From assembly GCA_040002845.1 (NCBI GenBank), contig JBDUDR010000088.1, forward strand, positions 1-11,757: 11,757 nucleotides of DNA, written 5' to 3'. This DNA is from JBDUDR01 sp040002845 (lineage in GTDB: Bacteria > Actinomycetota > Actinomycetes > Propionibacteriales > Nocardioidaceae). Position 1 is the first letter of the stretch; each line of letters starts with the position of its first letter. Of the stretch, positions 1-6,241 are shown one piece after another. The notes under the pieces are model-generated. The model worked only from the letters and a program-made list of their open reading frames with translations, searched no databases and was not told the origin of the DNA. The position numbers and the translations under genes are program-made.

Positions 1-4
1 CAAC

Positions 5-52
5 TAGACCACAGGGGTCATCCGGAATCGGAGGGATGGCCCCTTTGGTCTA
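5..52. repeat. 19-bp inverted repeat, terminator-like hairpin
   Basis: Arm 5-23 pairs with arm 34-52 over 19 positions. The only exceptions are one mismatch (C12 against T45) and one G-T wobble (T18 against G39). The loop is 10 bases (24-33). This is far more pairing than expected by chance. There is no T-run on either side, so it is not a textbook intrinsic terminator, although actinobacterial terminators often lack one. It most likely ends transcription of a gene left of the window, but a binding site for a dimeric regulator is also possible. Confidence 0.6.
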
Positions 53-113
53 CCTCGATGGTTACCATTTAGACCGAATTGTCCGGCGTGTCGCCTGGTT
101 ATCAGATCCGGGC

Positions 114-143
114 TTGACTTAGGTGTATTGACAGGCATGTAAT
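114..143 (+). promoter_or_regulatory. probable whiB promoter (-35 and -10)
   Basis: TTGACT at 114-119 is followed after 18 bases by TGTAAT at 138-143, close to the vegetative sigma consensus. Transcription would begin near 150, giving a leader of about 85 bases before the GTG start at 235. The stretch is AT-richer than its surroundings. This is assigned by consensus match only. Confidence 0.45.
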
Positions 144-220
144 TCCAAGCGTGTCGTTTGGTGAGTCGCGCGAAAACCTCACCCGACGGCGGCGAGAGCA
201 GTTCATCCGCGTCGAGGGTC

Positions 221-227
221 GAGGAGG
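221..227 (+). promoter_or_regulatory. ribosome binding site fixing the whiB start
   Basis: GAGGAGG sits 7 bases before GTG 235. It supports this start over the in-frame GTG at 151. Confidence 0.8.
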
Positions 228-234
228 CGATACC

Positions 235-489
235 GTGGCAGGGACAGATGTGCTCGTCACCGGGGACGCCGAGCTTAGGTGGCAAGAACGCGCGCTGTGC
301 GCGCAGACAGACCCCGAGTCGTTCTTTCCCGAAAAGGGTGGTTCGACCCGGGAGGCCAAGCGGGTGTGCCTCACCTGCGAGGTCCGGGCCGAATGCCTGG
401 AGTACGCCCTTCAGCACGACGAGCGCTTCGGCATCTGGGGCGGCCTGTCCGAGCGCGAGCGGCGCAAGCTGAAGAAACACGCCGTCTGA
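235..489 (+). CDS. whiB: WhiB-family iron-sulfur transcriptional regulator (WhiB/WhmD/WhiB2 type)
   Basis: This 84-residue protein is a WhiB-like regulator, which binds a 4Fe-4S cluster and acts with the principal sigma factor. The WhiB/WhiB2 orthologue controls septation and sporulation in Streptomyces and division in mycobacteria. The four cluster cysteines are C22, C45, C48 and C54 (spacing C-X22-C-X2-C-X5-C). They are followed by the family turn GIWGG at 66-70 and a basic tail (RERRKLKK) that contacts DNA. The segment from WQERALCAQTDPESFF onward is nearly identical to Streptomyces WhiB. I chose the GTG at 235 because GAGGAGG (221-227) lies 7 bases upstream. A longer reading from GTG 151 adds 28 residues unlike the family and has no ribosome site. 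It is probably monocistronic: a promoter lies at 114-143 and a hairpin at its end. The WhiB2 subtype rests on sequence and synteny. Confidence 0.95.
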   Translation: MAGTDVLVTGDAELRWQERALCAQTDPESFFPEKGGSTREAKRVCLTCEVRAECLEYALQHDERFGIWGGLSERERRKLKKHAV

Positions 490-533
490 CCTGTTAGTCC
501 TTCGCCGAGGCCGGCGCGCTCGGCGGGCAGGTC
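488..533 (+). terminator. bipartite terminator-like hairpin after whiB
   Basis: An outer 6-bp stem (488-493 with 528-533, GACCTG/CAGGTC) encloses an inner 7-bp GC-rich stem (503-509 with 519-525, CGCCGAG/CTCGGCG). The outer stem begins inside the whiB stop codon. No T-run follows. It probably ends the whiB transcript and separates it from the glycosyltransferase gene. Confidence 0.5.
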
Positions 534-635
534 TGGCCACGCGGCGACTGGTGCATGCCTCCCGGCTAGTGTGGGGCCGCCCAGGGTTGCTCTCCGGGCG
601 TCTTGGTCCGCCGAGTCGGAGGTCGAATCCGCGGC

Positions 636-3600
636 ATGAGCCCACTGGTCACTGCCGTCATCGTTTCGCACGATGGTGAGCCGTGGATCCCCGACCTGCT
701 GCGTGCGCTCGAGACCCAGCACCGCCTTCCTGACCGGTTGATCGCGGTCGACACCGGCAGCCGTGACGACTCGGTCAAGTTGCTGGAGGAGGTGCTCGGC
801 CCCGAGGCGGTGGTGTCCGCGCCGCGATCGCTCGGGTTCGGTGCGGCCATCCAGCACGGGCTGGGGCGAGCCGAGGTCAGCCAACCCCCCGGACTCCGGT
901 CAGCAGGTGCGGGCTCAGACTCACTCACCGAGTGGATCTGGCTCCTACACGACGACTGTGCTCCCGAGTCGGCCGCGCTGGCCGCGCTGCTCGAGACCGC
1001 CGATGAGCGGCCGGGTGTGGCGGTGATCGGCTGCAAGGTGCGCGGATGGCCGCACGGCAGGCACCTGCTGAGCGTGGGTGTGACGATCAGCGGGACGGGT
1101 CGGCGCGAGACGGGGCTCGAGAACCGCGAGCTCGACCAGGGCCAGCACGACGGCAGGCGTGACGTCCTAGCGGTCGACTCGTGCGGCATGCTCATCCGGC
1201 GGGATGTGTGGGACCGTCTCCACGGGTTCGATCCCAACCTTCCGCTCTACCGGGACGACGTCGACTTCGGCTGGCGAGCGGCGCGCCGAGGTCTCCGGGT
1301 GGTGGTCGCACCGGCGGCGGTCGTTTTCCACGCGGAGGCCGCCCGCCGGGGGCTGCGCAGCGTCGACTGCGCGCCGGCGAACCAAGGCGCGGCTGACAGG
1401 CGCTCCGCGCTCTACACGCTGCTGGTCAACTGCAGGTGGTGGGCGGTCCCGTTGATGACGCTCCGTTCCATCGGAGGCACCCTGGTCCGCGCCCTCGGCT
1501 TCTTGCTCGGCAAGGCGCCGGGTCTCGCGATGGACGAGGTGGCTGGCCTCTTCGGTGTGCTCGCGCGTCCGGATCGGATCCTGACCGGTCGGGCGCAGCG
1601 ACAGCGAACCCTCGGGCGCGATCGACTCGTGACCAAGGGGCTGGTGGCTCCGTGGTGGACACCGTACCGCCACGGTCTGGACGCGATAGCCGACGTGCTC
1701 TCGGCTACGTGGCAAGCCGGATCCTCAGCCGTGACAGCGGGCACCACAACGGCCCTCGATACCGGGCCGACGGACGAGGAGAGCGAGGATCTGCCAGCGG
1801 AGCAGGGTGTGCTGCTGCGGGTGCTGACCACCCCAGTCGTGGCCGCCTTTGTACTGACGCTGGCCATGTCGATCGTGGTGGGCCGGCACCTGCTGGGTTC
1901 TGGGATGCTTCAGGGCGGCGCGTTGCTGCCTGCACCTCAGGGGGCCAGCCACTGGTGGAGCACGTACTTCGCCGCCTGGCATCCGGTCGGGCTCGGATCC
2001 GACGCATCGGCTCCGCCCTACCTCCTGGTGCTTGGGCTGCTCGGCATCGTCACCCTGGGCAAGGCATGGCTTGTCATCGACATCCTGTTCCTGTTCTCGG
2101 TCCCACTGGCGACCCTGAGCGCCTATGCGCTCGCTCGTCGCTGGATAGTCAACAGATTGGTACGCATCTGGGCGGCGGTGGCCTACGGCCTGCTCCCGGT
2201 CCTCACGGGGGCAACCGCCCAAGGACGGCTCGGCACGGTGGTCGCGATCGTGCTGCTGCCGATGGCTGCCCGACCCGCGCTGAAGATGCTGGCCGGAGTG
2301 GGGGATCCAGATGCGCAGTGGCGCTCGGCGCTGATGTTCGGCGTCTGGCTTGCGGTGCTGACTGCGTTCGTGCCAGCGGCTTATCTGCTCGGGGTGGGCG
2401 TCGCGGCCGTCGGGTGGCTGGTCGGCGGGGGAAGACTTCCTGCCAGGTACGTTCTGCTGGGCCTCATCGTGCCTGCGACCGTGTTGATCCCGTGGTCGTG
2501 GACACTGGCGACCACGCCGTCACTATGGTGGACGGAAGCCGGTTCGACCACCGACTCGACAGGTGGCCCGGCATCGGCTCTTGACCTCGCCCTCGGTCGA
2601 GGTGGAGGGTTCGGCGCCGCACCCGGGTGGATCAGCGCAGGAGTGGCGATAGCGGCAGCGGCGTCTCTGCTGCGCCGCGACCGGCGCGGTGCCGTCCTCG
2701 GACTGTGGGTAGTCGGGCTGTGCGCCCTCCTCCTGGGGGTGACCCAGTTCCATCATGTCGTGACCGATCCGGCCAGCGGAACGACTGCCTACGCCTGGCC
2801 GGGATTCGCCGTCAGCGTGGTGGCCGGGTGCGCCATCGCCTCGGTCGCTGCCGCCGGCGACGGAGCGACAGCGCCCTTCTCGCGCGCCAGCTTTGGCTGG
2901 CGGCAACCGGTGGCCGCCGTGGTCGCCGTACTAGCGGCGGGCGCGCCGGTCCTCGGGTTCGCCTGGTGGGCACAATCACGTCCCGGGACCGTCCTGCACA
3001 GGTCCACGCCGCTGTCCGTACCTGCGTACATCGCAGACGCGCAACGGTCGCCCGCTCAGCCGCGGACCCTGGTTCTCGGTACCGACAGGGAAACCGGTGC
3101 GCCGACCTTCGAGCTGGTGCGTGGCGACGGCCTTCGTACGGGTGATGATGCGGTCGCACCACCAGTCGGGACATATTCCAGCCTGGCGGCGACGGTCGCG
3201 CGGTTGGTCAGCAACCCGAGTTCTGACGACGCGGCCGACCTGGCAGCCTACGGAATCGGGTACGTCGTCATGCACAGTCCGGTCCGAGCGGAGGTCGCAG
3301 CCCGGCTCGACGGAACCTCTGGTCTCACCCGGGCGGGCGTGCTCGACCCGGACTCATCGGTCTGGGCGGTGGACTATCCGGCGGGTCGTGCCCTGCTGCT
3401 GGGATCGACAGGGGACATCCAGAAGGCCACCGTGCTGGCCAGCCAGAACGCCCAGGTGGACGACCCGATCAGCCCGAGCTCCCAGCCCCGGACGTTGCTG
3501 CTCAACGAGCGCGCCGAGACCGGCTGGCGCGCCGAGCTTGCCGGTGCGCCGCTGGCAGGCGGCGAGTCTGCCGTCGGACTACAGACGTTCAAGGTGCCGG

Positions 3601-3740
3601 CCGGCGCCGGACGGCTGGTGGTGACTCCCGATGGAGGTCTGCACCTCTACTGGCTGCTGCTCCAGGTCGCAGCCATCGCAGCCGTCGCGGTGGCCGCGGC
3701 TCCCCGGGTCCGGCACGAGCGGCAAGGGACCCACCGGTGA
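636..3740 (+). CDS. large membrane glycosyltransferase: GT2 domain, polytopic membrane region, extracytoplasmic tail
   Basis: The protein has 1034 residues. Residues 4 to about 260 form a GT-A family 2 domain: an opening VTAVIVSHDGE strand, the acidic HDD motif at 105-107 (nucleotide-sugar and metal binding) and the YRDDVDFGW block (D207, D208, D210) expected of the acceptor/base region. A charged linker leads to roughly a dozen hydrophobic segments from about 397 to 780. A soluble stretch of about 220 residues (780-1000), probably outside the membrane, follows, then a final membrane segment at about 1003-1024. It probably moves sugars in envelope glycan or glycoprotein assembly; donor and acceptor are unknown. 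I chose ATG 636, which places the first strand four residues in; GGAGG at 618-622 is 13 bases away, so spacing is long. TTG 603 is a possible alternative. The stop overlaps the next start (GTGA), implying coupling. A TAGTGT box at 567-572 may be its -10. Confidence 0.85.
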   Translation: MSPLVTAVIVSHDGEPWIPDLLRALETQHRLPDRLIAVDTGSRDDSVKLLEEVLGPEAVVSAPRSLGFGAAIQHGLGRAEVSQPPGLRSAGAGSDSLTEWIWLLHDDCAPESAALAALLETADERPGVAVIGCKVRGWPHGRHLLSVGVTISGTGRRETGLENRELDQGQHDGRRDVLAVDSCGMLIRRDVWDRLHGFDPNLPLYRDDVDFGWRAARRGLRVVVAPAAVVFHAEAARRGLRSVDCAPANQGAADRRSALYTLLVNCRWWAVPLMTLRSIGGTLVRALGFLLGKAPGLAMDEVAGLFGVLARPDRILTGRAQRQRTLGRDRLVTKGLVAPWWTPYRHGLDAIADVLSATWQAGSSAVTAGTTTALDTGPTDEESEDLPAEQGVLLRVLTTPVVAAFVLTLAMSIVVGRHLLGSGMLQGGALLPAPQGASHWWSTYFAAWHPVGLGSDASAPPYLLVLGLLGIVTLGKAWLVIDILFLFSVPLATLSAYALARRWIVNRLVRIWAAVAYGLLPVLTGATAQGRLGTVVAIVLLPMAARPALKMLAGVGDPDAQWRSALMFGVWLAVLTAFVPAAYLLGVGVAAVGWLVGGGRLPARYVLLGLIVPATVLIPWSWTLATTPSLWWTEAGSTTDSTGGPASALDLALGRGGGFGAAPGWISAGVAIAAAASLLRRDRRGAVLGLWVVGLCALLLGVTQFHHVVTDPASGTTAYAWPGFAVSVVAGCAIASVAAAGDGATAPFSRASFGWRQPVAAVVAVLAAGAPVLGFAWWAQSRPGTVLHRSTPLSVPAYIADAQRSPAQPRTLVLGTDRETGAPTFELVRGDGLRTGDDAVAPPVGTYSSLAATVARLVSNPSSDDAADLAAYGIGYVVMHSPVRAEVAARLDGTSGLTRAGVLDPDSSVWAVDYPAGRALLLGSTGDIQKATVLASQNAQVDDPISPSSQPRTLLLNERAETGWRAELAGAPLAGGESAVGLQTFKVPAGAGRLVVTPDGGLHLYWLLLQVAAIAAVAVAAAPRVRHERQGTHR

Positions 3741-5209
3741 CCGCCTGGCAAGAGCGGCGCTCCGGCCTGATCGCGGCTCTCCTGGGCATCGCAGCGTTGC
3801 TGATCGTCGCCACCACGTCCTCGCGAGGCACTCCAACGCTCCCGGCGGAGGCCGGCGTGCAGGAGGTACCCATCAGTGACACCGAGCTTGCCTGCCCGGG
3901 CGCCTCGAACGACAAGACCGTCGAGACCTCACTGGATCTGCTGGCGCAGGCCCTCCCGGCAGGCGCGAACCAGCCGACGGAGGCGGCTCCCGCCCGCGCA
4001 CGCATCCTGTCCGCTGGACCGACTCCGGCGGTCCTCCGGCTCTCCGCGCGCGGAGAGCTGGCCACCAAGAGGCTAGAACCAGCCGCGTTTGGGTCAACCG
4101 GGATCCATTCCGTCGTCGTGCACGCAGCCGGGTCGTTGGCGGCGGGTTTGCAGGCGTGGCAGCTGTCCAGCGCGCTGAGCGGAGACGACAAGGGGTTGGC
4201 GGTGGGGCGCTGTCTTTCTCCGGCCGACCAATGGTGGTTCGTCGGAACCGGCACAAAGTTCGGGCATATCGGCAAGCTCATCTTGACCAACGCCGATTCG
4301 GGCGCGTGCAGTCTCAACCTGTCTCTGTTCGGGGCGAAGGGAAAACTCAGTGCGGTCGGCCTGAAAGGGATCTCGTTGGGGCCGTACTCCACGAAGGTGC
4401 TGGATCTCGCTCAGTTCGCGCCGCAGCAAGGCAACCTCGCTCTCTCGGTCACCACCACTCAGGGACGGGTCTACGCGGCGGTCAAGGACCGTTGGACGAG
4501 CGGACTCATGCCGACCGGGGTGGACTGGCCGACGGCAACAGCCCCGTCGACTAACCTGGTGGTTCCGGCGATCCTCAAGGGCTCCGGGACGAACCGATTG
4601 GTGGTCGCCAACCCTGGTGGCTCTCAAGCCCTGGTGTCGGTCGAGCTGTTCGGGAAGAACGGGCGCTTCGTCCCGAAGGGGTTGGATAGCCTGCAGCTCG
4701 ATCCTGGCCAGACCATCAGCCGAGACCTGACCAAGCTCGCCGGGCAGGACGCCGCGTCAGTGCACCTCGCCTCCGACCAACCGGTCCTCGGCGCGGTTGT
4801 GACCCGGCTGAATGGACCAGATCACGACTCCAGCGTCCTTGGCGGCGTCGCGCCGCTCGCCGGCCCCGCGAGCGTTCCGCTGGCGGGCACTGGCGCTGTG
4901 CATCTGCTGCTGGCGTCCGCCTCCCGCCACGGCGGATCGGCGACCGTGTCGGTGATGACGAGGCAAGGGACGCAACTGGCCGACAGCGACGTCAGTCTGG
5001 AGGGGGGAACGACCACGCAGTGGGAGCTGCCCCACCTGACCAAGCACCAACGCACGCGGGCGGCGTACCTGGCCATTCAGCCGACCGGCTCGATAGTGGC
5101 CGCCGCCTTCTACCAAGGTGCCAGGGGGGCGCTCGCCGCGGTTCCTGTCCAGAGCCCGACGTTCACGGTCGCGCAACCGACGGCTCACCTGGTGCTCGCC
5201 GGGGACTGA
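3737..5209 (+). CDS. DUF5719 family protein, membrane-anchored with three tandem repeats
   Basis: This 490-residue protein matches the family found directly after the large glycosyltransferase in many actinobacteria. Residues about 10-26 are a single hydrophobic anchor or uncleaved signal, so the rest should lie outside the cytoplasm. I see three related segments at about 180-250, 286-357 and 388-460. Repeats 1 and 2 share an LFG-x2-G turn, a GL/L-x-P block, a DL pair and a closing V-x-AAV-like strand; repeat 3 keeps the hydrophobic opening strand, the middle pattern and the closing IVAAA strand. They look like beta-sandwich modules. GTG 3737 overlaps the upstream stop by four bases and has AAGGGA (3724-3729) at 7 bases. 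No catalytic motif is visible. It may be a partner or scaffold for the glycosyltransferase; its function is unknown. Confidence 0.85.
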   Translation: MTAWQERRSGLIAALLGIAALLIVATTSSRGTPTLPAEAGVQEVPISDTELACPGASNDKTVETSLDLLAQALPAGANQPTEAAPARARILSAGPTPAVLRLSARGELATKRLEPAAFGSTGIHSVVVHAAGSLAAGLQAWQLSSALSGDDKGLAVGRCLSPADQWWFVGTGTKFGHIGKLILTNADSGACSLNLSLFGAKGKLSAVGLKGISLGPYSTKVLDLAQFAPQQGNLALSVTTTQGRVYAAVKDRWTSGLMPTGVDWPTATAPSTNLVVPAILKGSGTNRLVVANPGGSQALVSVELFGKNGRFVPKGLDSLQLDPGQTISRDLTKLAGQDAASVHLASDQPVLGAVVTRLNGPDHDSSVLGGVAPLAGPASVPLAGTGAVHLLLASASRHGGSATVSVMTRQGTQLADSDVSLEGGTTTQWELPHLTKHQRTRAAYLAIQPTGSIVAAAFYQGARGALAAVPVQSPTFTVAQPTAHLVLAGD

Positions 5210-5215
5210 GCCGCC

Positions 5216-5680
5216 TCACGGCCGTGGGTCCACCTCTTCCGGCTCCTTGCCCAGCAGGCCCGCGACCTGCTCGATGACCACTTCGTAGAGCAGGGCGTTG
5301 AGCTCGCCGCGCCCCTGGGCCCGAAGCTCGATGGGCCTCCGGAACAACACGATGCGCGCAGGCTTGGCGTCGAGCGGCTGGATCAAGGTGGCGAGCGGGA
5401 TGGGATCGTGCTCCCACTCCACCGGGACCATGGGCGTGTCCTCGACGCCGAACTCAACAGTTGCGAGCTCGCTCGGCCAACTCCGCTTGAATCGGTCGAT
5501 GACAACCAGCGCAAGCTCATCGAATCGTTCAGTGCGGCTGACCAGCAACCGTGCTCCGGCGGTGTCCAGCGGCGCCGGTAGGGCCATCGGTCCCCGGACC
5601 CCCCGCCCGCGTCGATCGCGTCGACGTCCCCTCCGGACCGGCACCGACACCTGCGCCGGGGCAGCGGATTCCTCGTGCAC
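5216..5680 (-). CDS. metallopeptidase-family protein (zincin-like, DUF1025) lacking the HExxH motif
   Basis: The 154-residue product resembles the zincin-like metallopeptidase family and the Rv3259-type protein next to whiB2 in mycobacteria. An arginine-rich N-terminus (about 16-29) precedes a conserved-looking core. PARIVLFRRPIELRAQGR matches the family strand before the zinc helix. Where active members carry HExxHHFG, this protein reads IEQVAGLLG (136-144): the first histidine is E137, the catalytic glutamate is Q138 and the second histidine is G141. Protease activity is therefore doubtful. The start is GTG at 5680, with no ribosome site; TAGGCT six bases upstream suggests a leaderless transcript. 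It converges on the DUF5719 gene with only 6 bases between stops and diverges from DUF3499. The role is unknown; the family call is fairly safe. Confidence 0.8.
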   Translation of the reverse strand: MHEESAAPAQVSVPVRRGRRRDRRGRGVRGPMALPAPLDTAGARLLVSRTERFDELALVVIDRFKRSWPSELATVEFGVEDTPMVPVEWEHDPIPLATLIQPLDAKPARIVLFRRPIELRAQGRGELNALLYEVVIEQVAGLLGKEPEEVDPRP

Positions 5681-5686
5681 GCCAAC

Positions 5687-5692
5687 AGCCTA
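5687..5692 (-). promoter_or_regulatory. -10 box of a leaderless promoter for the metallopeptidase-like gene
   Basis: Read on the minus strand, TAGGCT is followed by 6 bases and then the GTG start at 5680. TANNNT-N6-GTG is the usual layout of actinobacterial leaderless genes. No convincing -35 is visible. Confidence 0.5.
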
Positions 5693-5791
5693 ACCGTGCC
5701 GCCCCACCACCTTCTCCCGCCGAGACGCCAGTTGTTCGGCGAGACTCGCCGTGTGCGGCGGCATTACTGGCGTCTCGATCGTCAACGACAC
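5690..5791 (-). CDS. possible 33-codon small ORF upstream of the metallopeptidase-like gene
   Basis: From GTG at 5791, or ATG at 5764 giving 24 codons, an open frame runs to TAG at 5692-5690. The peptide from the ATG begins MPPHTASLAEQLASRR and is amphipathic and basic. Third positions are mostly G or C, as in real genes here, but random frames in GC-rich DNA also show this. No good ribosome site precedes either start. The nested inverted repeat spans it, so the frame may be a by-product of that structure. I do not recognise it. Confidence 0.2.
   Translation of the reverse strand: MSLTIETPVMPPHTASLAEQLASRREKVVGRHG
5721..5777. repeat. nested inverted repeat between divergent genes
   Basis: The outer arms 5721-5732 and 5766-5777 are perfect 12-bp inverted copies. 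Inside them, 5737-5751 is a perfect 15-base palindrome (7 bp each side of A5744). Together they could form a forked hairpin in RNA or a cruciform in DNA, or carry two dimeric protein sites. It lies between the starts at 5680 and 5849, so an operator controlling both genes is plausible. No mobile-element gene is attached. Confidence 0.75.
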
Positions 5792-5836
5792 GGGCGAGGG
5801 CCGGCTCCAATGGCGCCGGCCCCGGCTGGATGGCGG

Positions 5837-5842
5837 TAGCGT
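5837..5842 (+). promoter_or_regulatory. -10 box of a leaderless promoter for the DUF3499 gene
   Basis: TAGCGT is followed by exactly 6 bases and then GTG at 5849. There is no ribosome site in front of the gene, which supports a leaderless start. The -35 region is not clear. Confidence 0.5.
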
Positions 5843-5848
5843 CGCCCT

Positions 5849-6202
5849 GTGAGTCCCGCCCGCCGATGCTCGCGCACCGCCTGCGCACGCAAGGCGTCGG
5901 CCACCCTCACCTACGTCTACTCCGATCAGACGGCCGTCCTCGGCCCGCTGGCGACGTTTGCCGAGCCCCACTGCTACGACCTGTGCGACCAGCACGCAGA
6001 GCGTCTGAGCGCTCCTCGGGGGTGGGAGGTCCTTCGACTCGCACCCGACCCTGATGCCGGTCGCCCCAGCCACGATGACCTGTTGGCGCTGGCCGATGCG
6101 GTACGCGAGGCCGCGCAGCCGCGTGCTCTCAGGGACGGTGAGGCGGGAGTCGTCGAAGTCGGGCGGCGCGGCCATCTGCGCGTGTTGCGATCCGTCGACT
6201 AG
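5849..6202 (+). CDS. DUF3499 family protein
   Basis: This 117-residue protein has the hallmark DUF3499 beginning: RRCSRTACAR, then TLTYVYSDQTAVLGPLA, then a DLC-x2-HAERL-x-APRGWE block. C7 and C12 with C46 and H49 could form a zinc site (C-X4-C and C-X2-H). The C-terminal 50 residues are poorly conserved and charged. The family is nearly restricted to actinobacteria and its function is unknown. The position beside manB matches Rv3258c next to manB (Rv3257c) in mycobacteria. The GTG start fits the family N-terminus and the TAGCGT box. Its stop lies 39 bases before manB, which seems to have its own start signal. Confidence 0.9.
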   Translation: MSPARRCSRTACARKASATLTYVYSDQTAVLGPLATFAEPHCYDLCDQHAERLSAPRGWEVLRLAPDPDAGRPSHDDLLALADAVREAAQPRALRDGEAGVVEVGRRGHLRVLRSVD

Positions 6203-6228
6203 CCCTCCGTATCACGGTCTGCGACCGA

Positions 6229-6234
6229 TAGGGT
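6229..6234 (+). promoter_or_regulatory. -10 box of a leaderless promoter for manB
   Basis: TAGGGT is followed by 7 bases and GTG at 6242. No ribosome site is visible in the 39 bases after the DUF3499 stop. It would start the manB operon transcript at or next to the start codon. Confidence 0.45.
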
Positions 6235-6241
6235 CAGCGAC

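Noticed and set aside
151..234. 28-residue N-terminal extension of WhiB from GTG 151
   Set aside because: There is no ribosome site before 151, the residues do not resemble WhiB family N-termini, and GAGGAGG precedes GTG 235 at ideal spacing. The probable -10 box also lies only a few bases before 151.
1436..2584. 382-codon open frame on the plus strand inside the glycosyltransferase gene
   Set aside because: It is in another frame of a clearly coding gene. Its product is low-complexity Arg/Gly/Ala-rich and matches no family, as expected of GC-rich shadow frames.
3589..4392. 267-codon minus-strand frame across the glycosyltransferase/DUF5719 junction
   Set aside because: It lies opposite two coupled genes with recognisable families and shows no domain or start signal.
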